Program-made: the position numbers and the translations under genes
Notes under the pieces: generated by a model
Told to the model about the DNA's origin: nothing
Databases searched by the model: none
The model's input: only the letters and a program-made list of their open reading frames with translations
In this document: piece after piece, positions 40,545-49,326 of the stretch
Position numbering within the stretch: the first letter of the stretch is position 1
Layout: the number at the start of each line of letters is the position of its first letter
Origin: Gleimia sp. 6138-11-ORH1
Lineage (GTDB): Bacteria; Actinomycetota; Actinomycetes; Actinomycetales; Actinomycetaceae
Length of the DNA: 64,000 bases
Direction: 5' to 3'
Assembly: GCF_024814355.1 (NCBI RefSeq)
Contig: NZ_JANUXV010000001.1
Location: 620,001-684,000, forward strand

Positions 40545-41111
40545 TTAAGCACCGTTTTCATTGTACTCGTCGATTTTAACGCATTCACCGTCCCAACGGT
40601 TACTGTAAAGCGTGGAAATAATCTCGGTTAGTTCCGGCGGGTAAATGAATGCTTCTTTAGAAAGCTCCTCAATTTCTGAGATCGGCACCCACCGCAGATC
40701 GTCAATTAGAGATTTTTCACTTGTGGTCCACCGCGAAGAATCAACTTCAAACCGCTCAGTGCGCACTAAAAACATATATTCAATCTGCCTGCGCGGGCGG
40801 TCAACAAACTTAAATAACCCGTCTCTTTCTACTACCGGTCCCACAACTTCGTGTGGTTTAGCTTCATATCCAGTTTCTTCAAGGAGTTCCCGTTGGGCTG
40901 CTTCTAAGGCGGTTTCTCCGGCTTTGATTCCACCTCCAACAGTGAACCACCAGCGGTAATTCACATCATTAGAGTCGTGTCCAAGCATAAGCAGGGCGTA
41001 ACCGTCCTCGGAAATAATAATTACTCGCGCTGCCTGCCGGGTGGGTATCCCATCTGCGCCCAGGGGCCATTCTTTTTTCGCTAAGAAACGATATTCTTCT
41101 GGTTCTTTCAT
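40545..41111 (-). CDS. NUDIX hydrolase
   Basis: Pyrophosphohydrolase of unknown substrate. The NUDIX box GIKAGETALEAAQRELLEETGY (positions about 65-87, split as G-x5-E-x7-RE-x2-EE-x-G) is complete. N-terminus PTRQAARVIIISEDGYALLMLGHD and a WWFTVGGG strand are typical. The start at 41111 overlaps the HIT-gene stop by 4 bp (ATGA); a further in-frame upstream start exists but is not needed. Coupling to a HIT-family dinucleotide phosphorylase suggests nucleotide clean-up such as Ap4A or related compounds, which is inference. Confidence 0.88.
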   Translation of the reverse strand: MKEPEEYRFLAKKEWPLGADGIPTRQAARVIIISEDGYALLMLGHDSNDVNYRWWFTVGGGIKAGETALEAAQRELLEETGYEAKPHEVVGPVVERDGLFKFVDRPRRQIEYMFLVRTERFEVDSSRWTTSEKSLIDDLRWVPISEIEELSKEAFIYPPELTEIISTLYSNRWDGECVKIDEYNENGA

Positions 41112-41674
41112 GCGTGACCTTCCCAAGCGTCTGCCAACAGTTGGCGGGCTTCCCCCAACAGTTGGGGCACGGCTTTAGTTTGCGCAATAATCGGGAGGAA
41201 GTTCGCATCCCCTGCCCAGCGGGGCACCACATGCTGGTGCAGGTGGGCGGCAATTCCGGCTCCCGCTACGTCACCTTGATTCATTCCCAGGTTGAATCCC
41301 TGCGGGTGAGCTACCGCGCGAAGCACTCGCATAGCTGAAGCAGTTAGCTCCCCTACTTCTTGTCTTTCCGCGTCAGTGAGTTCAGGATACTCTGCCACGT
41401 GACGGTACGGGCAGATCAGCAGATGCCCAGAGTTATATGGAAACAGGTTCATCAGCACGAAAGCGGCTTCACCGCGGTGCACGATTAAGCTACTTTCATC
41501 TGTTTGGGAGGGCGCGCTACAAAAGGGGCAGTCGCAAGCCGCTTTTGACACTGGTTTGGCTTCTCCTTGGATATAAACCGCGCGGTGCGGAGTCCACAGG
41601 CGGCTGAAGCCATCGGGGACACGCGCGAAAGTGGCAGCGTCCTCGTAGTTAGGAAGTGGGTTGGGAGTTTCCAT
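41108..41674 (-). CDS. HIT-family protein, probable Ap4A phosphorylase
   Basis: Nucleotide-binding hydrolase/phosphorylase of 188 residues. HIT motif is HLHQHVVPRW (about residue 145), preceded by MNLFPYNSGHLLICPYRH, and a CPFC pair sits near residue 50. I recall that the mycobacterial homologue next to thrS (Rv2613c) is an Ap4A phosphorylase; since aminoacyl-tRNA synthetases make Ap4A, the thrS link makes sense. It lies about 50 bp downstream of thrS, and its stop overlaps the NUDIX start. Confidence 0.88.
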   Translation of the reverse strand: METPNPLPNYEDAATFARVPDGFSRLWTPHRAVYIQGEAKPVSKAACDCPFCSAPSQTDESSLIVHRGEAAFVLMNLFPYNSGHLLICPYRHVAEYPELTDAERQEVGELTASAMRVLRAVAHPQGFNLGMNQGDVAGAGIAAHLHQHVVPRWAGDANFLPIIAQTKAVPQLLGEARQLLADAWEGHA

Positions 41675-41722
41675 CGTTTTCCTTTCTTTTCCGAGGACGC
41701 TGCGGGAGTCTTTTAGTTCTTT

Positions 41723-43720
41723 TTAATCGTTCACGCGATTACGAATCGCCTGCAAGATCCGTTCGATGGCTTGTGCCACAGGTACTTGATTGTCTTGGCT
41801 TCCATCACGTAGGCGGAAGGAAACTGCTTCAGCGTCCACGTCATCACCACCGGCGATCAGCGTGAATGGAATCTTATCCTTGGAAGCGTTACGAATCTTC
41901 TTACCGAAGCGGTCATCTGAACGGTCTACTTCCACGCGGACACCTTCAGCGCGAAGCTGCGCAGCGATTTCTTCCAAGTAGTCTTCGAACTTTTCTGCTA
42001 CGGGGATGCAACGCACCTGGACGGGAGCTAGCCAAGCGGGGAATGCACCTGCATAGTGTTCAGTCAGTACTGCGAAGAAACGCTCAATGGATCCAAAGAG
42101 GGCGCGGTGGATCATTACCGGACGCTGGCGGGAACCATCCGCAGCGGTGTATTCCAATTCAAAGCGTTCTGGTAGGTTAAAGTCCAGCTGAATTGTGGAC
42201 ATCTGCCAGGTGCGTCCAATTGCATCTTTAGCTTGGACGGAGATTTTCGGACCGTAGAAAGCGGCTCCACCTGGGTCTGGTACCAGTTCCAATCCGGAGG
42301 CTTCTGCTACTTCTGCGAGGGTGCGGGTAGCTTCTTCCCAGGTTTCGTCGTCTCCAACGAACTTTTCTTCATTCTTAGTGGATAGTTCCAGGTAGAAGTC
42401 GTTTAAGCCGTAGTCTTTAAGCAGGTCGAGGACGAAAGTTAGTAAGCTGGTTAGCTCATCTTTCATCTGTTCTCTGGTGCAGTAGATGTGTGCGTCGTCT
42501 TGGGTGAAGCCGCGTCCACGTGCCAAGCCGTGTACCACCCCTGATTTTTCATAACGGTAGACGGTACCGAATTCGAATAAGCGCAAAGGTAGTTCGCGGT
42601 AGGAGCGTCCGCGGGAAGCGAAAATCAGGTTGTGCATTGGGCAGTTCATGGGCTTCAAGTAGTAGTCTTGCCCCGCCTTAGTGATTTCCCCAGTTTCTGG
42701 ATTGCGTTCTTCATCAATCGAAAGTGCCGGGTACATTCCGTCCTTGTACCAAGAAAGGTGCCCGGATTTTTCAAAGAGAGCTCCCTTAGTAATGTGGGGG
42801 CTGTAGACAAAATCGTAGCCAGCTTGCACGTGACGTTTGCGGGAGTATTCTTCCATCTCCATACGAATAATTCCGCCCTTAGGGTGGAAGCAAGCTAAAC
42901 CTGAGCCGATTTCTTCTGGGAATGAGAAAAGATCAAGTTCAGTTCCCAGTTTCCGGTGATCGCGTTTTTCTGCTTCTGACAAGCGATGGAGGTAGGCGGC
43001 CAGTTCTTCTTTGGTGGGCCAAGCCGTGCCGTAGATCCGCTGAAGTTGCGCGTTCTTTTGGTTCCCTAACCAGTAGGCGGCAGAGGTTTTTAACAGTGCG
43101 AAACCGTTGCCAATTAGTTTTGTATTTGGAATATGGGGGCCGCGGCAAAGATCTGACCAAGCGACTTCTCCGTTACGACGCACATTATCGTAGATAGTTA
43201 GCTCTCCCCCGCCAACTTCTACGGAGGCACCTTCACCCAAATCTGCACCTTTAGCACCGATTAGGTGAAGTTTATGAGGTTGATCTGCCAGTTCTACGCG
43301 GGCTTCTTCCTCAGTAACTACGCGACGTACAAAACGCTGTCCTTCTTTCACGATCCGCTTCATGACCTTTTCAATTTCTTTCAGGTCTTCCGGGGTGAAA
43401 GGCTCTACGTTGCCGAAGTCGTAGTAGAAACCGTCAGTTACTGGTGGCCCGATCCCCAGGTCCACCTGCGGATTAATTTGTTGCACTGCCTGCGCCATCA
43501 CGTGAGTACAAGAGTGGCGGAGGATTGCCAGACCAGCAGGAGAATTAATGTCGATACCGGATATTTCTGCTCCGGCTGGAATTTCAGCAGCCAGGTCTGT
43601 TTCTACGCCGTCTACGTACATTGCGATGATGTTCTTTTCGTTTGCGTAGTATTCCAGACCGGTGAGGCCAGCTTCGATTGCTTTAGCTTCGCCGTCAATT
43701 ACTGCTTGGATTTCAGCCAC
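41723..43720 (-). CDS. thrS: Threonyl-tRNA synthetase
   Basis: Class II synthetase, 665 residues from a GTG start with AAGGAGC 7 nt upstream. N-terminal TGS domain, second additional domain with [11 protein letters not shown] and [12 protein letters not shown] (editing/N2 domain, about 70-240), catalytic core with zinc-binding [23 protein letters not shown] and motif 2 [23 protein letters not shown], then motif 3 [13 protein letters not shown] and the anticodon-binding domain. First gene of thrS-HIT-NUDIX. Confidence 0.95.
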   Translation of the reverse strand: MAEIQAVIDGEAKAIEAGLTGLEYYANEKNIIAMYVDGVETDLAAEIPAGAEISGIDINSPAGLAILRHSCTHVMAQAVQQINPQVDLGIGPPVTDGFYYDFGNVEPFTPEDLKEIEKVMKRIVKEGQRFVRRVVTEEEARVELADQPHKLHLIGAKGADLGEGASVEVGGGELTIYDNVRRNGEVAWSDLCRGPHIPNTKLIGNGFALLKTSAAYWLGNQKNAQLQRIYGTAWPTKEELAAYLHRLSEAEKRDHRKLGTELDLFSFPEEIGSGLACFHPKGGIIRMEMEEYSRKRHVQAGYDFVYSPHITKGALFEKSGHLSWYKDGMYPALSIDEERNPETGEITKAGQDYYLKPMNCPMHNLIFASRGRSYRELPLRLFEFGTVYRYEKSGVVHGLARGRGFTQDDAHIYCTREQMKDELTSLLTFVLDLLKDYGLNDFYLELSTKNEEKFVGDDETWEEATRTLAEVAEASGLELVPDPGGAAFYGPKISVQAKDAIGRTWQMSTIQLDFNLPERFELEYTAADGSRQRPVMIHRALFGSIERFFAVLTEHYAGAFPAWLAPVQVRCIPVAEKFEDYLEEIAAQLRAEGVRVEVDRSDDRFGKKIRNASKDKIPFTLIAGGDDVDAEAVSFRLRDGSQDNQVPVAQAIERILQAIRNRVND

Positions 43721-43808
43721 AACAGCTCCTTGGTTTAAATCGGGGTAATGATTATCGATAACTTATCTTTGATTTTACCCGCTTAAAGCGGTTTAGGGAA
43801 AAATAAAA

Positions 43809-43831
43809 TAGCCCAGCGACCTGCTGAGCTA
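43809..43831 (-). terminator. Terminator of the tRNA-Gly/tRNA-Cys transcript
   Basis: A 9-bp stem with two G-T pairs (TAGCTCAGC / GCTGGGCTA on the minus strand) is followed by TTTTATTTTT, 17 bp past tRNA-Cys. Confidence 0.75.
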
Positions 43832-43847
43832 CTTAATCTTTTATTTG

Positions 43848-43918
43848 AGGTGAGTACCGGATTCGAACCGGTGTAAACGGTTTTGCAGACCGGTGCCTAA
43901 CCTCTCGGCCAACCCACC
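43848..43918 (-). tRNA. tRNA-Cys (GCA)
   Basis: 71-nt cloverleaf on the minus strand with acceptor GGTGGGT / ACTCACC, discriminator T, D-loop GGCCGAGAGGTTAGGC, anticodon loop CTGCAAA with GCA, and T-loop GGTTCGAATCC. The pairing and U discriminator fit tRNA-Cys. No CCA is encoded. Confidence 0.96.
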
Positions 43919-43944
43919 GCGATTCCCACGTTGGTTGGAATCAG

Positions 43945-44017
43945 AGCGGATGACGGGACTCGAACCCGCGACCCTCACCTTGGCAAGGTGATGCTCTACC
44001 AACTGAGCCACATCCGC
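43945..44017 (-). tRNA. tRNA-Gly (GCC), copy 1
   Basis: 73-nt cloverleaf with acceptor GCGGATG / CATCCGC, anticodon loop TTGCCAA (GCC), T-loop GGTTCGAGTCC. It is followed by tRNA-Cys after 26 nt on the same strand. Identical to the tRNA-Gly at 45145-45217. Confidence 0.96.
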
Positions 44018-44209
44018 GTTTGTTACTGAACTTTGTCCGGCAACAACTTTTACTTTACAGACTTTTTCTTACAGATGCAAAACGAGTTGCTTGAGATTTG
44101 CCCCACTGCACAAAAACCGTGAGTTTCCCGAATTTCCGCTTTTATCTAAGTCCCTAACCTGAGCTAAACTGAGGGTAAGAAGTAGCTAGATTACAGAAAA
44201 GGAAACCTC

Positions 44210-44725
44210 ATGTTAAACGAATCACACGAGATTGAAGAATCCGCCACCCAAGAGGAGGAAGTGAACCTTCTACCTCTCACCGATGAAGATGTTGAATGGC
44301 TTGAAGGCGTCTTAGATACGGCAGCTGAACTAGAAATCGCCCTCGACAATCAGTCCATCAGCGCCTTTTTTGAAGAAGCAAAACAAACTTGGTACGAAAA
44401 AGATGAAACTCAACGTGAAGATCCCACCGGATACATCGCCACTGTTGGTGTCTTAGCTGGACAACTAATTGTCGAAGAACATAACGGCGACTGGGTACTG
44501 GTAGAACTTCCAGAAGGAAACCAACTAGGAGTTGTCGATCCGGTAGCTGAAGTTGTCCTACTCCCCCTTGATACTGTTGCCGAAATCTGGTTCGGAGAAG
44601 TAGACCTTACTATCGCTGAGTTCATTGACGAATGCCGCTCAGACCGACCTGACTATGAGAACCCAGCTGAGCTTCCCTTAGCTGAAGAAAGCGGTTGCGG
44701 CTGCGGTGGTTGCGGTTGTAACTAA
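44210..44725 (+). CDS. DUF3806-like acidic protein with a Cys-rich C-terminal tail
   Basis: 171-residue, strongly acidic soluble protein. The N-terminal helical part (LTDEDVEWLEGVLDTAAELE) leads to GYIATVGVLAGQLIVEE, DWVLVELPEGNQLGVVDP and VVLLPLDTVAEIWFGE, which fit DUF3806 by pattern, not by search. The last nine residues are CGCGGCGCN, a cluster of four cysteines that could bind metal or an Fe-S or Zn centre. AAAAGGAAA lies upstream of the ATG. It is the only gene between two tRNA pairs on the other strand. Function unknown. Confidence 0.75.
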   Translation: MLNESHEIEESATQEEEVNLLPLTDEDVEWLEGVLDTAAELEIALDNQSISAFFEEAKQTWYEKDETQREDPTGYIATVGVLAGQLIVEEHNGDWVLVELPEGNQLGVVDPVAEVVLLPLDTVAEIWFGEVDLTIAEFIDECRSDRPDYENPAELPLAEESGCGCGGCGCN

Positions 44726-44742
44726 TCCGTTTTAACTAACTG

Positions 44743-44794
44743 AATGCCCTGTTTGCGCACCCGTACCAGTTTACGAATGCGCAAACAGGGCATT
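44743..44794 (+). terminator. Long hairpin after the DUF3806-like gene
   Basis: 17-bp perfect arms (AATGCCCTGTTTGCGCA / TGCGCAAACAGGGCATT) enclose an 18-nt loop that itself contains CGTA/TACG. No T-run follows, so its role as a terminator is likely but unproven. Confidence 0.6.
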
Positions 44795-45034
44795 TAAACC
44801 AGCGTAGAAACTTGCTAGCCTCATGAAAGATCATTGCTCGGGCCCCCAGAATGAAACACAAACTTGCGTGGATAGAACAGCTCCCCTAGAGGAATATCTG
44901 ACTGTAGTCCCTCCTGCGGAATAATTCCAAAGAGTCTGCCCCTCGCTTGTATTTGCAATACTTTAACTACACGCAACCTGTTCCTTCTCCGTTGAATGAC
45001 ACCTGGTTACGAGTGAACTTACACAATGCAAAAA

Positions 45035-45059
45035 AAGAGCCAACGCTTGATTGACTCTT
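45035..45059 (-). terminator. Terminator of the tRNA-Gly/tRNA-Val transcript
   Basis: On the minus strand AAGAGTCAA pairs with TTGGCTCTT (with G-T pairs) and is followed by a T-run, 12 bp past tRNA-Val. Confidence 0.75.
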
Positions 45060-45071
45060 CCGAAAGGATAG

Positions 45072-45143
45072 TGGGCGATACTGGGATCGAACCAGTGACC
45101 TCTTCCGTGTCAAGGAAGCGCGCTACCACTGCGCCAATCGCCC
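45072..45143 (-). tRNA. tRNA-Val (GAC)
   Basis: 72-nt cloverleaf: acceptor GGGCGAT / ATCGCCC, discriminator A, anticodon loop TTGACAC with GAC, T-loop GGTTCGATCCC. It follows tRNA-Gly by a single base on the minus strand. Confidence 0.96.
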
Positions 45144-45144
45144 G

Positions 45145-45217
45145 AGCGGATGACGGGACTCGAACCCGCGACCCTCACCTTGGCAAGGTGATGCTCTACC
45201 AACTGAGCCACATCCGC
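45145..45217 (-). tRNA. tRNA-Gly (GCC), copy 2
   Basis: Identical over all 73 nt to the copy at 43945-44017, with identity extending only one base beyond each end. It lies 1 nt from tRNA-Val and about 125 bp from the DUF3000 gene. Confidence 0.96.
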
Positions 45218-45342
45218 GACACACTCAATGAGTGCACAACCAAGTGTAGCAAAACCAAACGCGAATGCAAAATAACCTTCAATAGCTTTCTAAACGGCGC
45301 GCCAACTGGGCAGCATGCCTCTTAGAATCTAAGCTAAATACT

Positions 45343-45954
45343 GTGTTTGATACTGATAATCTTCGGGTAGTACCGAAGGAAACTTCTCCGAAAATAACTC
45401 CCCCAGCAGAGTTTTTGGACGCTTTACTCTCCCTGCGTAAGGTGAGTGTCCCAACACACCTATCCCTCTCTGAAATCCCTGCCCCATCTAAAATCACTCC
45501 TTTTTCTGCTGCCCTCTACGTGCAGACTCCATTAGAAGAAGATGACCTTCCGGTAGCTAACGGACGCTTCATCGTCCTATACGACCCCAAAACGAATCTA
45601 GAGTGGGGTTCAAAATTTCGGATAATTATTCAAGTCCGCGCCGAAATGGATGCTTCCATCGGAGCTGACCCCCTTTTAGGAGAGGTTATCTGGAGCTGGC
45701 TCCACGACGCTTTGGACCATAACCTAACTGACGTTCACCACCTGAAAGGCACCGTCACGCGGGAACATTCCGAAACATTTGGCAATCTTGAACTAACTCG
45801 TTCTGAAGTTGAAATCGAACTCAAAGCCTCCTGGTCCACTAACGGTAATGACCTTTCCTCGCATTTAGCTAGTTGGCTTGATATCGTAGACTACGCGTAC
45901 GCACAACAAGATCCCGAAAATCTTCTTACAGGACCAGCCCTCTATGGACTCTGA
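45343..45954 (+). CDS. DUF3000 family protein
   Basis: Actinobacteria-specific protein of unknown function, 203 residues. GTG start with no ribosome-binding site; TAAGCT ends 7 nt upstream, so it may be leaderless. Recognised by PAEFLDALLSLRK, PFSAALYV, GRFIVLYDPKTNLEWGSKFRIIIQVRAEMD, the WSWLHDAL segment and the C-terminal SSHLASWLDIVDYAY. Overlaps the start of the RNase D gene by 11 bp. The DUF3000-rnd-dxs order is shared with Mycobacterium (Rv2680-Rv2682c as I recall). Confidence 0.87.
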   Translation: MFDTDNLRVVPKETSPKITPPAEFLDALLSLRKVSVPTHLSLSEIPAPSKITPFSAALYVQTPLEEDDLPVANGRFIVLYDPKTNLEWGSKFRIIIQVRAEMDASIGADPLLGEVIWSWLHDALDHNLTDVHHLKGTVTREHSETFGNLELTRSEVEIELKASWSTNGNDLSSHLASWLDIVDYAYAQQDPENLLTGPALYGL

Positions 45955-47155
45955 AGCTAAATTAATTATTCACCCCAAAGAGGGCACCCCAGATCTAATC
46001 GACACCCCTGAGGAACTGGCAGCAGCCTGCAAACTGCTGAAAAAATCCACTGCACCCGTCGCCATCGACGTAGAACGTGCCGGGGGCTACCGCTATTCTA
46101 ACCGCGCTTACCTCATCCAAATCAGACGCGAAGATGTTGGCACTTTCCTAATCGATTCAGCAGCACTCCCCGACCTAGCTAGCCTAAACCAGCCTTTAAG
46201 TAACGCGGTTTGGATTCTGCACGACGCGGACCAAGATATTGCTTCTCTACGGCTTGCAGGTTTAGAAATCCCCGAACTTTTTGACACTATGTTAGCTGCC
46301 CGTCTGCTGGGACTGCAAAGATTCGGTTTAGCCGCAGTATGTGAACAATTCTTGGGTCTTACTTTGGATAAAAACCATCAAAATGATGACTGGTCTACCC
46401 GCCCACTTCCACGAGCTTGGCTGCGCTACGCCGCTTTAGATGTTGAACTATTAACTGATTTATATCGCGCAATGTCAAAGAAGCTCTATGCCAATAACCG
46501 GTGGGAATGGGCAGTTGAAGAGTTTGCTAATATCCTTACTCGACCGGTTAAACCAGCTGACCCGCAAAGATGGCGGACAATCCCCGGAGCAGGAAAGATC
46601 AAAATCCGCCGAAACCTGGCGATTTTAGAAGAACTATGGACTACACGGGAAAAAATCGCCCAAGAAATCGATATTGAACCCACCCGCCTAATCAGCAATA
46701 AACTACTTGTTGAATTAGCGTTACAACCACCACGAAATACACGGCAATTTTTAAATAATCAACAACTGCGTCGCCCTCGCACTCGTAAATATCTCGATCA
46801 GTGGATGGCAGCGATTAGTCGCGGCAAGTCACGTTTAGAAGCAAAACTCCCCGATCTGCGACGCCCTTATAGTCCCGGACAGTTTCCTAAAGTAACCGCG
46901 TGGAAGTCAACCGACCCGGACGCTCATACTCGCTTGCAACATATTCGCACCCACGTAAAAAACCTGGCTGCGAAACTAGAAATTGACCAAGAGATTCTCT
47001 TAGATACACGGATTCAACGTCATATTGCCTGGCATAATATCCGCTACCAAGGTAGCGATCTAACAGCTTTTCTTCGCCGCCACGGGGCGCGCCAATGGCA
47101 GATTGAGTTCATCTTTAAAGACCTAGCACGTGCCATTAAAACTATGCCGGCATAG
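45944..47155 (+). CDS. rnd: Ribonuclease D family protein (DEDD exonuclease plus HRDC)
   Basis: 3'-5' exoribonuclease probably involved in RNA maturation. The N-terminal DEDDy exonuclease domain has AIDVERAGGYRYSNRAYLIQI (D and E), ILHDADQDIASL (D), and YAALDVELLTDLY (Y and D). The HRDC domain follows near residue 225 (ILEELWTTREKIAQEIDIEPTRLISNKLLVELA). 403 aa. It starts within the DUF3000 coding sequence (11-bp overlap), so the two are coupled. Confidence 0.9.
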   Translation: MDSEAKLIIHPKEGTPDLIDTPEELAAACKLLKKSTAPVAIDVERAGGYRYSNRAYLIQIRREDVGTFLIDSAALPDLASLNQPLSNAVWILHDADQDIASLRLAGLEIPELFDTMLAARLLGLQRFGLAAVCEQFLGLTLDKNHQNDDWSTRPLPRAWLRYAALDVELLTDLYRAMSKKLYANNRWEWAVEEFANILTRPVKPADPQRWRTIPGAGKIKIRRNLAILEELWTTREKIAQEIDIEPTRLISNKLLVELALQPPRNTRQFLNNQQLRRPRTRKYLDQWMAAISRGKSRLEAKLPDLRRPYSPGQFPKVTAWKSTDPDAHTRLQHIRTHVKNLAAKLEIDQEILLDTRIQRHIAWHNIRYQGSDLTAFLRRHGARQWQIEFIFKDLARAIKTMPA

Positions 47156-47215
47156 TTCAGCTTCAACCGGCACTGCCCGCGCGAAACTCCACCAACCCTC
47201 AGCACTTAAAGACAT

Positions 47216-49135
47216 TCAGCGAAGGTAATCTAAGATTTTTTGAGTTACTGCCTGCGCATCCAACCCGATTCGGCTCATAATCTCACCGCGAGTAGCATGC
47301 GGTAAAAATTCTTTCGGCACCCCAAAAGAAACAACCGGCGTAAATACCTTCGCTTTCGCCATCTCTTCTCTTAAACACCCGGCATAACCGCCAGAGTCTA
47401 AACCGTCCTCCAAACATACAACCAGACGGGCTTTCGCCAGACGATCCACTAACTCAGCTTTTACCGGCAAAATCCACACCGGGTCAATCACTGTCACCTG
47501 CGGAAAATCTTTACTTTCGAGGGCGCCCTCGGAAAACTCTGCGCAAAGCTGCTGGGCCACTGCTAAACCAGTTCCTGCCAACGCTCCAGTAGCCACAATC
47601 ACTACTTCCCCAGCTTCACCCACAGAACGACCTGCCAAAACATCACCATAAGCGGCAGACTCCAAAGCGCTGATAGGATCTGGGAGCGCCCCCTTCGGGT
47701 AGCGAACTAAAGTGGGTCTATCATCAACCTGCACAGCGCGACGCAAGCTGGCTCGTAAAGTCTGCTCATCTCGCGGGGCAGCCAATTCCAAACCAGGCAC
47801 AATCGACATCAGGGAAATATCCCACATCCCATTATGAGAAGCACCATCATCGCCAGTTACCCCAGCGCGATCTAAAACGAAAGTAACCCCTGCCTTATGC
47901 AGGGCCACATCCATCAGCACCTGGTCAAAAGCGCGATTTAGGAAAGTCGCATAAACTGCGAAAACTGGGTGCGCCCCAGCAAAAGCCATCCCCGCAGCTG
48001 CAGTTACTGCGTGCTGCTCTGCAATACCAACATCAATCACTCGTTCCGGGTATTTTTCAGCCAAAGGAAGCAATCCCACCGGAGCCATCATCGCAGCAGT
48101 AATCCCCACCACCTGCGGGAATTCCTCAGCTAACTTAACAATTTCATCAGCAAATACAGAAGTCCAGCCAAATCGAGATGGAACCAAAGGTAAGCCAGTT
48201 TCAGGATGAATCACCCCCACCGCGTGGAAACGATCCGCCACATCTTCCTCTGCAGGCACGTACCCGCGACCTTTTTCTGTAATTACGTGCACTAAAACAG
48301 GCCCACCCAGCCCCTTCGCACGCATCAAAACCGTCTCTAAAGCAGGCAAATCATGGCCATCAACTGTACCTAAATACTTCAAACCTAATTCCGCAAACAT
48401 AGCATTAGGAGCTACCAGTTCTCGCATTCCAGCTTTAATCCCATGCAGAGCATCAAAAGCCAGTTCCCCTGGTTTTCCATGTGAAAGCAGGTGTTTTTTC
48501 CCCCAGGCCAATGCTTTTTCATAAGTCGGAGACGTCCGCAGAGCGTCTAAGTGCTGAGCTAGGCCACCGATTGTAGGCGCATAGGAACGTCCATTATCGT
48601 TCACAACAATAATCACGTTACGGCTTTCATCGTCAGCTAAATTATTTATCGCTTCCCAAGCCATTCCCCCAGTTAATGCCCCGTCACCTATTACTGCGAC
48701 TACGTGGTGCGGATTGCCCTGACGCTGGTATTCACGGGAAATTCCATCAGCCCACGAAATCGCGGTGGAAGCATGGGAGTTTTCCACTACATCGTGGATA
48801 GATTCAGTCCGGCTCGGATATCCAGAAACCCCTCCGGCTTGACGCAAATGTGAAAAATCCTGGCGCCCTGTTAAGAGTTTATGCACATATGACTGGTGTC
48901 CGGTGTCAAAGATCAAGGTATCTGCCGGAGAATCAAACACTCGGTGTAATGCCATGGTAAGTTCAACTACACCTAGATTTGGCCCCAAATGACCACCGGT
49001 ACGCGAAACTGCCTCCACTAAATAATGGCGGATTTCCTGCGCTAACTGAGGAAGTTCACCGGCTGAGAGTGCCTTTAGATCGGCTGGGCTGGAAATAGCA
49101 TTAAGTAAGGGCCCTAAGGAAGGATTTTCAGTCAT
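47216..49135 (-). CDS. dxs: 1-deoxy-D-xylulose-5-phosphate synthase
   Basis: First enzyme of the MEP isoprenoid pathway: pyruvate plus glyceraldehyde-3-phosphate to DXP, thiamine diphosphate-dependent. 639 residues. ThDP motif GDGALTGGMAWEAINN...VNDN (about 148-180), HLGPNLGVVELT near the start, DTGHQSYVHKLLTGR, and the pyrimidine-domain GVAFAG-like region GIAEQHAVTAAAGMAFAG and DRAGVTGDDGASHNGMWD. There is no ribosome-binding site; TAGAAT ends 6 nt upstream of the ATG, so the mRNA may be leaderless. Convergent with rnd. Confidence 0.94.
   Translation of the reverse strand: MTENPSLGPLLNAISSPADLKALSAGELPQLAQEIRHYLVEAVSRTGGHLGPNLGVVELTMALHRVFDSPADTLIFDTGHQSYVHKLLTGRQDFSHLRQAGGVSGYPSRTESIHDVVENSHASTAISWADGISREYQRQGNPHHVVAVIGDGALTGGMAWEAINNLADDESRNVIIVVNDNGRSYAPTIGGLAQHLDALRTSPTYEKALAWGKKHLLSHGKPGELAFDALHGIKAGMRELVAPNAMFAELGLKYLGTVDGHDLPALETVLMRAKGLGGPVLVHVITEKGRGYVPAEEDVADRFHAVGVIHPETGLPLVPSRFGWTSVFADEIVKLAEEFPQVVGITAAMMAPVGLLPLAEKYPERVIDVGIAEQHAVTAAAGMAFAGAHPVFAVYATFLNRAFDQVLMDVALHKAGVTFVLDRAGVTGDDGASHNGMWDISLMSIVPGLELAAPRDEQTLRASLRRAVQVDDRPTLVRYPKGALPDPISALESAAYGDVLAGRSVGEAGEVVIVATGALAGTGLAVAQQLCAEFSEGALESKDFPQVTVIDPVWILPVKAELVDRLAKARLVVCLEDGLDSGGYAGCLREEMAKAKVFTPVVSFGVPKEFLPHATRGEIMSRIGLDAQAVTQKILDYLR
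47518..47531. other. Palindromic double copy of the CGAGGGCG octamer
   Basis: CGAGGGCGCCCTCG is formed by two overlapping, inverted copies of the over-represented octamer, inside dxs. It encodes SEGALE in the reading frame. Confidence 0.6.
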
Positions 49136-49147
49136 AGATCTATTCTA
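49136..49147 (-). promoter_or_regulatory. dxs: Leaderless -10 element of dxs
   Basis: On the minus strand TAGAAT, six bases, then ATG. A weak TTCGAA lies 18 bp further upstream as a possible -35. Confidence 0.4.
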
Positions 49148-49326
49148 AAGCCTGAAACGCCATGCTTCGAATAGTTCTTCATACTTGCGCCCATTTGGTG
49201 CTTAACTCCAAATGAAAAAACGGACATAAATTGGGTAAAAGACCCAGAGCAAATGAATGGTTTCTTTCAATCTCCAGGGTAAATTAGAAGAAGATAATTC
49301 AGAGCATTTTCACAGTTAGGACACCC

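Larger units (their letters stand above)
44726..45071. other. Gene-free 346-bp segment with two terminators
   Basis: The left end holds the long hairpin of the DUF3806-like gene (44743-44794) and the right end the terminator of the tRNA-Gly/tRNA-Val transcript. The middle 230 bp show no plausible coding frame, RNA gene or repeat that I can recognise. Confidence 0.6.

Noticed and set aside
43944-45218. Integrated mobile element using tRNA-Gly as attachment site
   Set aside because: No integrase, no short att-type repeat beyond the full tRNA gene, and only one cellular-type gene inside; duplication fits better.
45035-45325. Plus-strand open frame across the tRNA-Val/tRNA-Gly genes
   Set aside because: It reads through two tRNA genes on the opposite strand; a common artefact.
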